This document shows, piece by piece, positions 16,810 to 25,640 of a stretch of DNA of 34,025 bases; positions within the stretch are counted from its first letter, which is position 1, and every line of letters starts with the position of its first letter. The stretch lies in the NCBI GenBank assembly GCA_947627595.1, contig CANQWQ010000002.1, positions 103,899-137,923 of the forward strand. The letters run 5' to 3'. This DNA comes from an uncultured Clostridia bacterium. GTDB taxonomy: Bacteria; Bacillota; Clostridia; TANB77; CAG-508. A program made the translations under genes and the position numbers. The notes under the pieces were generated by a model. That model was not told the DNA's origin. It searched no databases and saw only the letters and a program-made list of their open reading frames with translations.

Positions 16810-17393
16810 TTGAAATTATTATTGCATCAGGAAATAAAGGAAAAATCAAAGAAGTTCAAGAGATATTTGGAGATGAATTTAAAGTAATTTCAATGAAAGA
16901 TGTTGGAATTAATATTGATGTAGAAGAAGACAAAGAAACTTTTGAAGGAAATGCACTTAAAAAAGCTGAAACTATTGCAAAAGAATTAAATGATGGAAGA
17001 TTTGTCATTGCTGATGATTCTGGAATTGAGCTTGAAGCTTTAGACAGCTTTCCTGGAGTTAGAACTAAAAGATGGTTTCCTGGAACAGATAGAGAAAGAA
17101 ATTTAGCTTTAATTTCAAAACTAGAAGAATCTGAAAATAAAGAAAATAGAAAAATTAAATTTACTACTGCAATCGCAGTTTCAAATGGAACAAAAAGTTT
17201 TTGTGAGCTAGGAATTTTAGAAGGAAATGTAGTTAAAACTCCTAGAGGTGAAAATGGTTTCGGGTTTGATGAAATATTTGAACTTATAAATGGAAAAACT
17301 TTAGCAGAACTTACAGATGAAGAAAAAAACGAAATTAGTGCTAGAAAGATTGCACTAGAAAAAGTTAGAGACAGACTTATTAAAGGAGAATAA
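16806..17393 (+). CDS. rdgB: Non-canonical purine NTP pyrophosphatase RdgB (XTP/dITP diphosphatase)
   Basis: A house-cleaning enzyme that hydrolyses ITP, dITP and XTP to monophosphates. At 195 residues it has the standard length. Motifs: IIASGNKGKIKEVQEIF (substrate loop), FEGNALKKAE, FVIADDSGIELEALDSFPGVRTKRW (catalytic Asp pair), and PRGENGFGFDEIFE near the C-terminus. The usual late SHR motif is replaced by NEISARKIALEK. It overlaps the MFS gene by ATGA and abuts the HD gene. A second, divergent Ham1 protein is encoded at 11215. Confidence 0.92.
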   Translation: MIEIIIASGNKGKIKEVQEIFGDEFKVISMKDVGINIDVEEDKETFEGNALKKAETIAKELNDGRFVIADDSGIELEALDSFPGVRTKRWFPGTDRERNLALISKLEESENKENRKIKFTTAIAVSNGTKSFCELGILEGNVVKTPRGENGFGFDEIFELINGKTLAELTDEEKNEISARKIALEKVRDRLIKGE

Positions 17394-17394
17394 A

Positions 17395-18459
17395 ATGAAC
17401 TATTTTGACAATTTAAGTGAATTTTTAAAAAGATATTTTAAAATTTTAGCTGGTGGAGAAGAAATTCCAGAATTTATAAAAGAATATGTAAATACTCCAG
17501 AGATGTTGAAACAAAACGAAATTGGAGTTTTAAATGGAACAATATATTCTAAAATGTATGATCAAATGTGGTATTCAAGTTTAGATCACAGCATAGGAGT
17601 TGCTCTAATTGTTTGGAACTTTACACATGATAAAAAGCAAACATTATCAGCACTTTTCCATGATATTGCAACACCAACATTTAAACATGCTATTGATTTT
17701 ATGAATGGAGATTATGAAAAACAAGAATCAACAGAAGAGCTTACAACAAAAATAATTCGCGATTCAAAAGAAATAATGGCTTTACTTAATAGAGATGGAA
17801 TTAAATTAGAAGAAGTTGATGATTATCATATTTATCCAATAGCTGATAATGATACACCACAGCTTGCAGCAGATAGACTAGAATATACACTTTCAAATGC
17901 TTTTGGAGTTCATCTAAAAGTTTGGAATTTAGATGAAATTGAAGAAATTTATTCTAAAATAGAAGTTTTAAAAAACGAAGATGGAATAGATGAATTAGGT
18001 TTTACTGATTTGAAATTAGCTGAAAAGTTTGTTCATTCTATGAATTTATTATCAAAAGAATATAGAGAAGAAAAAACTATTTTTTCTATGCAATTATATG
18101 CAGATATCATGAAAATAATGTCTGAAAACGGCTTAGTTACTGTTTCTGATTTATATAAATCTTCAGAAAAAGAAATGATTGAGAGAATTGAAAATTGCCA
18201 AATTGGAAAAGTAGCTGAAAACTATAAAATTTGGAAAAATTCTGAAGATGGCGCAGTTAAAGCTTCTGACGAATATCCAGGTGATGGAAAATATGTTGTT
18301 ACAATTGGAAAAGTTAAAGTAAGATACATAAACCCATTAGTTAAAATTGGCAATGAAACTAAAAGAATTAAAGATGTTTCAGAATTTGCTGAAAAAGAGA
18401 TTGAAGATGTATTTGCGTTTAAACCAAAGCGTTATGCATATATGGATTTTAGCTTTTAG
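17395..18459 (+). CDS. HD domain phosphohydrolase
   Basis: A 354-residue cytoplasmic protein with an HD metal-dependent phosphohydrolase domain. Ligands are visible in LDHSIGVALIVW (His65), ALFHDIATPTFKH (His89-Asp90) and AADRLEYTLS (late Asp). The family includes dNTPases, nucleotidases and (p)ppGpp hydrolases. One base separates it from rdgB, so it shares an operon with a nucleotide-cleaning enzyme and a Ppx-like protein; a nucleotide substrate is plausible but not shown. Confidence 0.82.
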   Translation: MNYFDNLSEFLKRYFKILAGGEEIPEFIKEYVNTPEMLKQNEIGVLNGTIYSKMYDQMWYSSLDHSIGVALIVWNFTHDKKQTLSALFHDIATPTFKHAIDFMNGDYEKQESTEELTTKIIRDSKEIMALLNRDGIKLEEVDDYHIYPIADNDTPQLAADRLEYTLSNAFGVHLKVWNLDEIEEIYSKIEVLKNEDGIDELGFTDLKLAEKFVHSMNLLSKEYREEKTIFSMQLYADIMKIMSENGLVTVSDLYKSSEKEMIERIENCQIGKVAENYKIWKNSEDGAVKASDEYPGDGKYVVTIGKVKVRYINPLVKIGNETKRIKDVSEFAEKEIEDVFAFKPKRYAYMDFSF

Positions 18460-18462
18460 GTC

Positions 18463-18491
18463 TATACAAAACAAATTTTTTGTGTTATAAT
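18463..18491 (+). promoter_or_regulatory. Candidate sigma-A promoter for trpS
   Basis: TATACA (18463-18468), a 17-base spacer, TATAAT (18486-18491) preceded by TGT, an extended -10. It starts 4 bases after the HD gene stop. Confidence 0.6.
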
Positions 18492-18494
18492 ATT

Positions 18495-18524
18495 AAAATC
18501 GAAAGTTTACTTTCGATTTTAATT
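18495..18524 (+). terminator. Hairpin at the trpS transcript start, terminator-like
   Basis: A perfect 12 bp stem AAAATCGAAAGT (18495-18506) with ACTTTCGATTTT (18509-18520), a 2-base loop, then a T-rich tail. It can end the upstream operon. Because the promoter just before it would start transcription at about 18498, it may also act as a 5' stem-loop on trpS mRNA. No T-box is present; the leader is too short for one. Confidence 0.65.
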
Positions 18525-18554
18525 TTGAAATTTTGAAAACAGGAGGAAGAGCCC

Positions 18555-19548
18555 ATGGAAAAGAAAATTATTTTGAGTGGAATCCAAGCTACTCGGGACA
18601 TTGACACTTGGAAATTATTTAGGAGCTTTAAATAATTGGACAAAAATGCAAGAAGAATATGATTGCTATTACATGATTGCAGATCTTCATACATTAACTA
18701 TTAGAATGGATCCAGAGACTTTAAGAAAAAATACTCTAAATTTAATAGCTCTATATGTTGCAGCTGGCCTTGATCCAGATAAAAACACAATTTTTATTCA
18801 GTCACATATACCTACACATCCAGCTCTATCATGGGTTTTGAACTGTTACACATATATGGGTGAGTTAAACAGAATGACTCAATATAAAGATAAAGCTGCA
18901 AAACATGCTGATAACATTAACAGTGGTTTGTTTACATACCCAGTTTTAATGGCAGCTGATATTTTAGCTTATAATGCAGATTTAGTTCCAGTTGGAGCTG
19001 ATCAAAAGCAACATCTAGAGATTGCTCGTGATATAGCTGATAGATTTAATTCAATTTATGGCGAGACTTTTAAGCTTCCAGATCCATATATTCCAGAATT
19101 TGGAGCTAGAATTATGGGATTGCAAAATCCATTATCAAAAATGAGCAAAAGTGCTGAAGATCCAAATGATAAGATTTTACTAACAGATACACCTGATGAA
19201 ATCAGAAAAAAACTTAAAAAGGCTGTTACAGATTCTGATAATCAAGTTAGATATGACGTAGAAAACAAGCCTGGTGTTAGCAATCTTATGACAATTTATG
19301 GAACAATAGAAGATAAATCAATGGATAAGATTGAAAAAGAATTTGAAGGAAAAGGTTACGGAGATTTCAAAACAGCTGTAGCTGAATCAATAGTTGGAAG
19401 ATTAGAACCACTTCAAAAAAGATATAATGAGTTAATAGAAAATCCAGAAAAATTAAAAGCAATTTACGAAAAAGGAGATAAAAAGGCTATTGAAAAAACA
19501 ACTCCTTTATTAAAAGAAGTTTATAGAAAAATAGGTTTAGTGGTATAA
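18555..19548 (+). CDS. trpS: Tryptophan--tRNA ligase, requires a +1 frameshift at codon 14
   Basis: A class I aminoacyl-tRNA synthetase that charges tRNA-Trp. The shifted product has 330 residues, standard length. It starts at the ATG 7 bases after AGGAGGA with MEKKIILSGIQAT, and the shift joins this to GTLTLGNYLGALNNW, the HIGH-region motif of the family. The second signature NPLSKMSKS is intact, as is the GADQKQHLEIARD segment that contacts tryptophan. Codon 14 is CGG (18594); without the shift translation stops at 18633, so the enzyme would not be made. Since trpS is normally essential, this is the strongest argument in the window that the shift is efficient. Confidence 0.94.
18594..18597 (+). 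other. +1 frameshift site 4 (trpS), CGGG
   Basis: ACT-C-GGG-ACA. Skipping C gives SGIQATGTLTLGN; the Gly is part of the conserved GIQPSG-like motif before the HIGH-type signature. The frame-0 stop is TAA at 18633. Confidence 0.93.
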
Positions 19549-19572
19549 TTACTAAATCAAAAGGAGGAAAAT

Positions 19573-20640
19573 ATGGGATTTTTAAGTAATCTTTTTAATA
19601 GAAAGAAAGATGAGCCAGTTCAAGATTCTAGAAGAGAAGTAAGACAGAGTGTTAATCAATATTGGAAAAGAATTGGCCCAAGTTCATCTATTGGAATTAT
19701 TATAGATAAGCAAGAAGAGATTCAAAGTGAAAATGGAACAACTACAAAAGTTATAGAAGCCAAAATTTTTGATGCTCCAGATAATCAAACTATAAATTTT
19801 AGTTATGCAGATAAAATTGCATTTGAAGTATCAGGAGAAGTAACTGAAGCAATTTTAGACGCAGTTATAAATCAATATATGAGAGAAAGAAGTCCAGAAA
19901 GAAATACATATTATGTTGGAAGAGCATATAATCTGGATGGATACATTCAACTTGGAAGTGGAAGCCAAACAGCACAAAGAATGTTTGAAAACGATATTAT
20001 GCTAGAAAGACAAGAAATGGAAGCAAGAGCCCAAATGTCTGCTAGAATTAGACAAGAAAATGAAAGACAAGCTAACAAAAGAGCTAATGACCAAGCATTA
20101 CAATACCAATCTGGAAAACGTGCAGAATTTCAAAAAAGAAAAGAAAATCCGTTTATGAAAACTATAACTAAACCTGGATCAGACGGAAGAATTGCTATTA
20201 CTGGATATGATGGTGTAAACATTAATACAGGTGAAATTTTAAGAATAAGACATCTTCAAAGAGGACAACAAACTTCAAATGGAATGATTTTATATGTAGC
20301 TAATATTCAAAATACAGATAATGAATATGATGCAGAATATTTTGATGAAAGAGATGATTCTTCATGTAAAGTTTGCTTTGAATTACCGGATAGATTATCA
20401 GTTATTTTAAATCAACGTGGTCCAGAAGGAATAAGAAGAATATTAGAATTATTATCAGATCCAAGAAATTTTGAAAATCAAGGAAAAATGAGTTATATTG
20501 GTGGAATTGATGGAAGAGGTGTAATTCATCGTGAAGAACGCGCTTCTTCTGGAGAGATGCAAAATTTTGTTGATTCTTTAATAAATAAATATTCAGAGAA
20601 TCATCCGCCAAAAAGAATACCAGATGATGATGGAAGATAA
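19573..20640 (+). CDS. Uncharacterised protein with a charged helical middle region
   Basis: I do not recognise this 355-residue protein. It begins MGFLSNLFNRKKDEP and has no signal peptide or membrane segment. Residues about 15-125 form a mixed alpha/beta-looking domain (IGIIIDKQEE, VIEAKIFDAPDNQTINF). Residues about 135-195 are a highly charged Arg/Glu/Gln-rich helix, probably coiled coil. A second domain follows (GRIAITGYDGVNINTGEILRI, ILYVANIQNT, CKVCFELPDRLSVIL). The tail is polar and ends PDDDGR. It has a strong AAGGAGG site and lies between trpS and obgE, 15 bases before the latter. Confidence 0.75.
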   Translation: MGFLSNLFNRKKDEPVQDSRREVRQSVNQYWKRIGPSSSIGIIIDKQEEIQSENGTTTKVIEAKIFDAPDNQTINFSYADKIAFEVSGEVTEAILDAVINQYMRERSPERNTYYVGRAYNLDGYIQLGSGSQTAQRMFENDIMLERQEMEARAQMSARIRQENERQANKRANDQALQYQSGKRAEFQKRKENPFMKTITKPGSDGRIAITGYDGVNINTGEILRIRHLQRGQQTSNGMILYVANIQNTDNEYDAEYFDERDDSSCKVCFELPDRLSVILNQRGPEGIRRILELLSDPRNFENQGKMSYIGGIDGRGVIHREERASSGEMQNFVDSLINKYSENHPPKRIPDDDGR

Positions 20641-21939
<1,299 letters not shown>

Positions 21940-21959
21940 AATCGAAAGGAATGAAAAAA

Positions 21960-23245
21960 TTGAAAGTTGCGTTTTATACGCTTGGTTGTAAAGTTAATAG
22001 CTATGAAACAAACGGAATGATTCAGAAATTCGAAGAAAAAGGCTATGAGATTGTAGATTTTTCTGAAAAAGCTGACGTCTATATTATTAATACTTGCACA
22101 GTTACAAGTATTGCTGACAAAAAGTCTAGAATGTTTTTAAGACAAGCTAAGAAAAATAATAAAGACGGAATAGTTGTTGCAGTACGGTTGTTATGTCCAA
22201 GTTGCAAAAGACGAAGTTTCAAAAATTCCAGAAATTGATTTGTGTATTGGAACAAACGATAAAAACAAAATTGTAGAAATTGTTGAAAATCGTTTAAATG
22301 ATAAAGTTATTTTAGATGATGTTTTTCAAAATTCTGAATATTCAGATTTTGGAACAGTTACATATACTGAAAAAACTAGAGCTGTAATAAAAGTTCAAGA
22401 CGGATGTGACAGATTTTGCTCATATTGTCTAATTCCTTATGCTAGAGGAAGAGTTAGAAGTAGAGATCCAAAAAGTGTTATAAAAGAAGTGACAGATTTA
22501 GCTAAAAATGGAATTAAAGAAGTTGTTATTACTGGAATTCATGTTGCATCTTATGGAAAAGATTTTAAAAATGATTATAAATTAATAGATTTATTAGAAG
22601 AAATAAATAATGTTGAAGGAATTGAAAGAATTAGACTTCGGATCAATTGAGCCATTATTGATTTCAGAAGAATTTATGGATAGATTTTCTAAGCTTGAGA
22701 AAATGTGTCACCACTTTCATTTATCACTTCAAAGCGGATGTGATAAAACTTTGGAAAGAATGAACAGAAGATATACAACAAAAGAGTTTAAAGAAATTGT
22801 AGAAAGAATTAGAAATACTTATGATGATGCAATTTTAACAACAGACATAATAGTTGGTTTTCCAGGTGAAACAGAAGAAGAGTTTAATGAGACTTATGAA
22901 TTTTTAAAAGAAATAAAATTTTATAAAATGCACATCTTCAAGTTTTCTGTAAGAAAAGGAACAAAAGCTGAAAAGATGGAAAATCAAGTTAGTCCTGAAA
23001 TAAAAGAAAAAAGAAGCAATTTATTATTAGAACTTTCTGATAAAAATGAAATTGAATATTTAGAGAGCTATATTGGAAAAGAAATTGAAGTTTTGTTTGA
23101 AGAAAAAGAAGGAGATTTTTACAAAGGACATACTTCAAATTATATTATGGCAAAAGTTAAATCAGATGAAGACTTAGAAAATAAAATATTAAAAGTTTAT
23201 GTTAATAAAAGAGATGACTTTTTGTTAGAATGTAGCAAGATCTAA
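21960..23245 (+). CDS. mtaB: tRNA t6A37 methylthiotransferase MtaB, requires two +1 frameshifts
   Basis: A radical-SAM enzyme that adds a methylthio group to t6A at tRNA position 37. The product has 427 residues from the TTG at 21960, preferred because GAAAGGA lies 8 bases before it; an ATG at 21951 directly abuts that site. The N-terminal cluster motif is FYTLGCKVNSYETNG, the radical SAM cysteines are in DGCDRFCSYCLIPYARGRVRS, and a C-terminal TRAM-like domain follows. CGG at 22185 interrupts the conserved cysteine segment: skipping C gives VVAVGCYVQVA. A second CGG at 22639 interrupts the segment before SIEP: skipping C gives RIRLGSIEPLLI. Both repairs restore near-invariant family residues. 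Confidence 0.93.
22185..22188 (+). other. +1 frameshift site 5 (mtaB, first), CGGT
   Basis: GTA-C-GGT-TGT. Skipping C gives the Gly-Cys-Tyr of the conserved TGCYAQ-type motif. Frame 0 ends at 22236. Confidence 0.92.
22639..22642 (+). other. +1 frameshift site 6 (mtaB, second), CGGA
   Basis: CTT-C-GGA-TCA. CGG is in register with the frame entered at site 5. Skipping C gives RLGSIEP, a family-wide motif. The un-shifted frame stops at 22648. Confidence 0.92.
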
Positions 23246-23303
23246 TTGTTACAATATTGTAAAAAAGTAACAAAAACTTAATATACAAATTTTGGAAATT
23301 ATA

Positions 23304-23332
23304 TTGATTTTAATTGATTTATATAGTATAAA
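23304..23332 (+). promoter_or_regulatory. Candidate sigma-A promoter of the FLFQEI-repeat gene
   Basis: TTGATT (23304-23309), a 17-base spacer, TATAAA (23327-23332). Transcription would begin near 23339, leaving a leader of about 40 bases. Confidence 0.55.
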
Positions 23333-23377
23333 TATTATAAAGATGTTAATAAGTTCCAGTACTAAGGAGGAAGCTAA

Positions 23378-23647
23378 ATGAAAGAATTTAAGTTAGACGA
23401 TAATGAAACAAATCAAGCAGGAAGTGCTTTACCAACTAAAGTTGGTGTATGGGCTAAAGTTAAAGGTTTCTTATTTCAAGAAATTAATTTAAATAAACCT
23501 ATTGTTCTTGAATTAACACCAAAAGAAGAAAAAGTTTTAAATGAAGTTCATGACTTTTTATTCCAAGAAATCAAATTTCCAGAATTACATGACTTTTTAT
23601 TCCAAGAGATTCATTTCTTCGGTAAAAAGAATAAAGAACAATTATAA
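23378..23647 (+). CDS. Small protein with three FLFQEI repeats, function unknown
   Basis: An 89-residue protein with its own promoter, an AAGGAGG site 7 bases before the ATG, and its own terminator, so it is very likely expressed. It has no signal peptide and no long hydrophobic segment. The hexapeptide FLFQEI occurs at residues 31-36, 60-65 and 73-78; the last two are within the repeat HDFLFQEI (58-65 and 71-78), reflected in a 39-base imperfect tandem DNA repeat. Each unit resembles a short amphipathic helix or linear binding motif. I recognise no family. It stands alone between mtaB and rlmN. Confidence 0.75.
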   Translation: MKEFKLDDNETNQAGSALPTKVGVWAKVKGFLFQEINLNKPIVLELTPKEEKVLNEVHDFLFQEIKFPELHDFLFQEIHFFGKKNKEQL

Positions 23648-23680
23648 TATAAATTGGTTTAATATTATTTTAGATAAAGG

Positions 23681-23713
23681 GAGTATAGGGTTACTATACT
23701 CTTTTTATTTTTT
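23681..23713 (+). terminator. Intrinsic terminator after the FLFQEI-repeat gene
   Basis: An 8 bp perfect stem GAGTATAG (23681-23688) with CTATACTC (23694-23701), a 5-base loop, then TTTTTATTTTTT. Confidence 0.88.
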
Positions 23714-23750
23714 AAAATGGGAAAAGGGGACAGTCCCCATTTCCCATTTT
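23714..23750. repeat. REP-like palindrome, copy 2
   Basis: AAAATGGGAAAAGGGGA and TCCCCATTTCCCATTTT flank CAG; the arms match at 16 of 17 positions. It lies directly after a terminator, between two transcription units. Confidence 0.8.
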
Positions 23751-23773
23751 TTAGAAAAAAAGATTAACAAGTA

Positions 23774-23802
23774 TTGATAAAATTTTGTAATTATGATATA
23801 AC
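23774..23802 (+). promoter_or_regulatory. Candidate sigma-A promoter for the rlmN-prpC-prkC operon
   Basis: TTGATA (23774-23779), a 17-base spacer, TATAAC (23797-23802) preceded by TGA (extended -10). Confidence 0.6.
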
Positions 23803-23838
23803 TATAAACGTATAAAAAGATAAAAAGGAAATGATTTT

Positions 23839-24874
23839 TTGAGTAAAAACATAAAAGATTTTAATTTAGAAGAACTAAAAAAAGAATTTGAAACTCTAGG
23901 AGAAAAACCATATAGAGCCATTCAAGTTTATGAATGGATTTATCAAAAAAGAGTTAATTCTTTTGACGATATGACAAATTTATCTTTAGATTTAAGAAAC
24001 AAGCTAAAAGAAAATTTTAATTTAGGTTTATTTAATATAGTTAAAAAGCTTGTTTCAAAAGATGGAACAAAAAAATATTTATTTGATATTAATGACGGAA
24101 AAGGTTCTCTTATTGAAACAGTTCTAATGGAATATCACCATGGTTTTACAGTTTGCGTTTCTTCAGAAATAGGCTGTCCTATGGGATGCAAATTTTGTGC
24201 ATCAACTGGAATAAAATTTGAAAGAGGGTTAACTCCACGGTGAAATTATAGAACAAATTATGGCGATTGAAAGAGACGAAAATGTTACAGTTTCAAATAT
24301 AGTTTTTATGGGAATTGGGGAACCGTTTGATAATTATGATAATTGCATGAGAGCAATTGGAATTTTAAATGATCCAAAAGCTCTAAATATTGGGGCTAGA
24401 CATATTAGTGTTTCAACTAGTGGAATTGTTCCAATGATTTACAAATTTGCTGAGGAAAAATATCAATGTACACTTTCAATTTCACTTCACAGTGCTAAAA
24501 ATGAAGTTAGAAATGAAATGATGCCTATCAATAAGAAATATCCGATAGAGGAGCTTATAAAAGCTTGCAAATATTACATAGAAAAGACAAATAAAAGAAT
24601 TTCTTTTGAATATGCTTTAGCAAAAGATAATAATGATAATTTAGATGATGCTAAAGAGTTAACTAAATTATTGCACGGAATGTTGTGCCATGTTAATTTA
24701 ATTCCAATAAATAAAATTGATGGTGGAAAATATTCTAAAAGTTCAAATGAAAATATTATAAAGTTTAGAGATTATTTAAATTCAAAAGGCATTGTTGCTA
24801 CTATACGTCGAGAGCTTGGCTCAGATATAGAAGCAGCATGCGGACAATTAAGGAAGCAAAATTTAAAAGCTTAG
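23839..24874 (+). CDS. rlmN: Dual-specificity RNA methyltransferase RlmN, requires a +1 frameshift
   Basis: A radical-SAM enzyme that makes 2-methyladenosine at A2503 of 23S rRNA and at A37 of some tRNAs. The shifted product has 344 residues, normal length. The start is the TTG at 23839, 8 bases after AAAGGA. The cluster motif is GCPMGCKFCAST (CxxxCxxC), followed by GIKFERGLTPGEIIEQ after the shift. The methyl-carrying cysteine region is RRELGSDIEAACGQL. Codon 134 is CGG (24238) and the next frame-0 codon is TGA, so without the shift the protein ends before its SAM-binding core. The next gene starts 8 bases after the stop. The order rlmN-prpC-prkC-rpe-spoVM resembles Bacillus subtilis. Confidence 0.94.
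24238..24241 (+). other. +1 frameshift site 7 (rlmN), CGGT followed by in-frame UGA
   Basis: CCA-C-GGT-GAA; frame 0 reads CGG TGA. Skipping C gives LTPGEIIEQ, the highly conserved (L)TAGEIVxQ motif of RlmN. Confidence 0.93.
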
Positions 24875-24882
24875 GAGGAAAA

Positions 24883-25617
24883 ATGAGGATTTTAGCTAAA
24901 TCAGATGTTGGAAAGGCCCGAGAGATGAATCAGGATTCTTTCTTTGTGAGTGACCTAGAAAAAGATGAAGTTAAATTATATATTTTAGCAGATGGAATGG
25001 GTGGCTACAAAGGAGGAGAAGTTGCAAGTTCATTAGCTGTAACTTGTGTTAAAAATTATATCTTCAACAATTTTTCAAAACTTCCAAAAGAAAAAGATGA
25101 GATTTTAAGCTTAATCAATAGTAGTATAGAATATGCAAATATGGTAGTTTATGAAAAATCCCAAGAAATTGAAGAATATAAAGACATGGGAACAACTTTA
25201 GATGTTGCAATAATCTATAATAACAAAGTTTATATTGGACATGTTGGTGACAGTAGAATTTATAGAGTTAGAAAAAATATAATTAGAAAATTAACTCAAG
25301 ATCATAGCTATGTTGAAAAGTTAGTTAGAGATGGAGAAATAACAAAAGAAGAAGCCTATAATCATCCAAACAAAAATATGCTGTTAAAAGCTGTTGGCTG
25401 TAATAGTTTAGTAAAACCAGATGTGTTTTATAAGGGTTTCCTAAAAGGCGATATTTTACTTATGTGTTCAGATGGTTTAACAAATATGCTTAAAGAATCT
25501 GAGATATATAATATATTACTAAATAACCCTGAAGAACCAGAAAAAGCGCTAATAGACGGAGCTAACAAAGAAGGCGGTTTAGATAATATTACAGCAATTA
25601 TTGTGGATAATGTTTAA
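24883..25617 (+). CDS. prpC: PP2C-type serine/threonine phosphatase (Stp/PrpC)
   Basis: A metal-dependent protein phosphatase that reverses phosphorylation by the PrkC kinase encoded next. It has 244 residues, cytoplasmic. Motifs: SDVGKAREMNQDSFF (N-terminal metal-binding region), LADGMGGYKGGEVAS, MGTTLDVAIIYNNKVYIGHVGDSRIYRVR, LTQDHSYV, LLMCSDGLTNML and GGLDNITAIIVD. The ATG at 24883, 5 bases after AGGAGG, gives the canonical N-terminus; an upstream in-frame ATG inside rlmN is not needed. Phosphatase and kinase gene adjacency is the rule in Bacillota. Confidence 0.95.
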   Translation: MRILAKSDVGKAREMNQDSFFVSDLEKDEVKLYILADGMGGYKGGEVASSLAVTCVKNYIFNNFSKLPKEKDEILSLINSSIEYANMVVYEKSQEIEEYKDMGTTLDVAIIYNNKVYIGHVGDSRIYRVRKNIIRKLTQDHSYVEKLVRDGEITKEEAYNHPNKNMLLKAVGCNSLVKPDVFYKGFLKGDILLMCSDGLTNMLKESEIYNILLNNPEEPEKALIDGANKEGGLDNITAIIVDNV

Positions 25618-25640
25618 TATAGAGTTAAGGAGAAAATAAA

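Noticed and set aside
18460-18554. T-box riboswitch before trpS
   Set aside because: The leader is under 60 bases and holds only one hairpin; no T-box consensus sequence is present.
23541-23777. A second frame of 78 codons overlapping the FLFQEI-repeat gene
   Set aside because: It runs through the terminator and the REP-like palindrome, has no ribosome binding site, and is a shadow of the repeat gene.
24238-24243. Selenocysteine or stop readthrough at the TGA after CGG in rlmN
   Set aside because: Reading through the TGA would stay in the wrong frame; the conserved sequence continues in the +1 frame.
24838-24882. Upstream start for prpC inside rlmN
   Set aside because: The ATG at 24883 has AGGAGG at proper distance and gives the canonical PP2C N-terminus; the extension is rlmN sequence in another frame.
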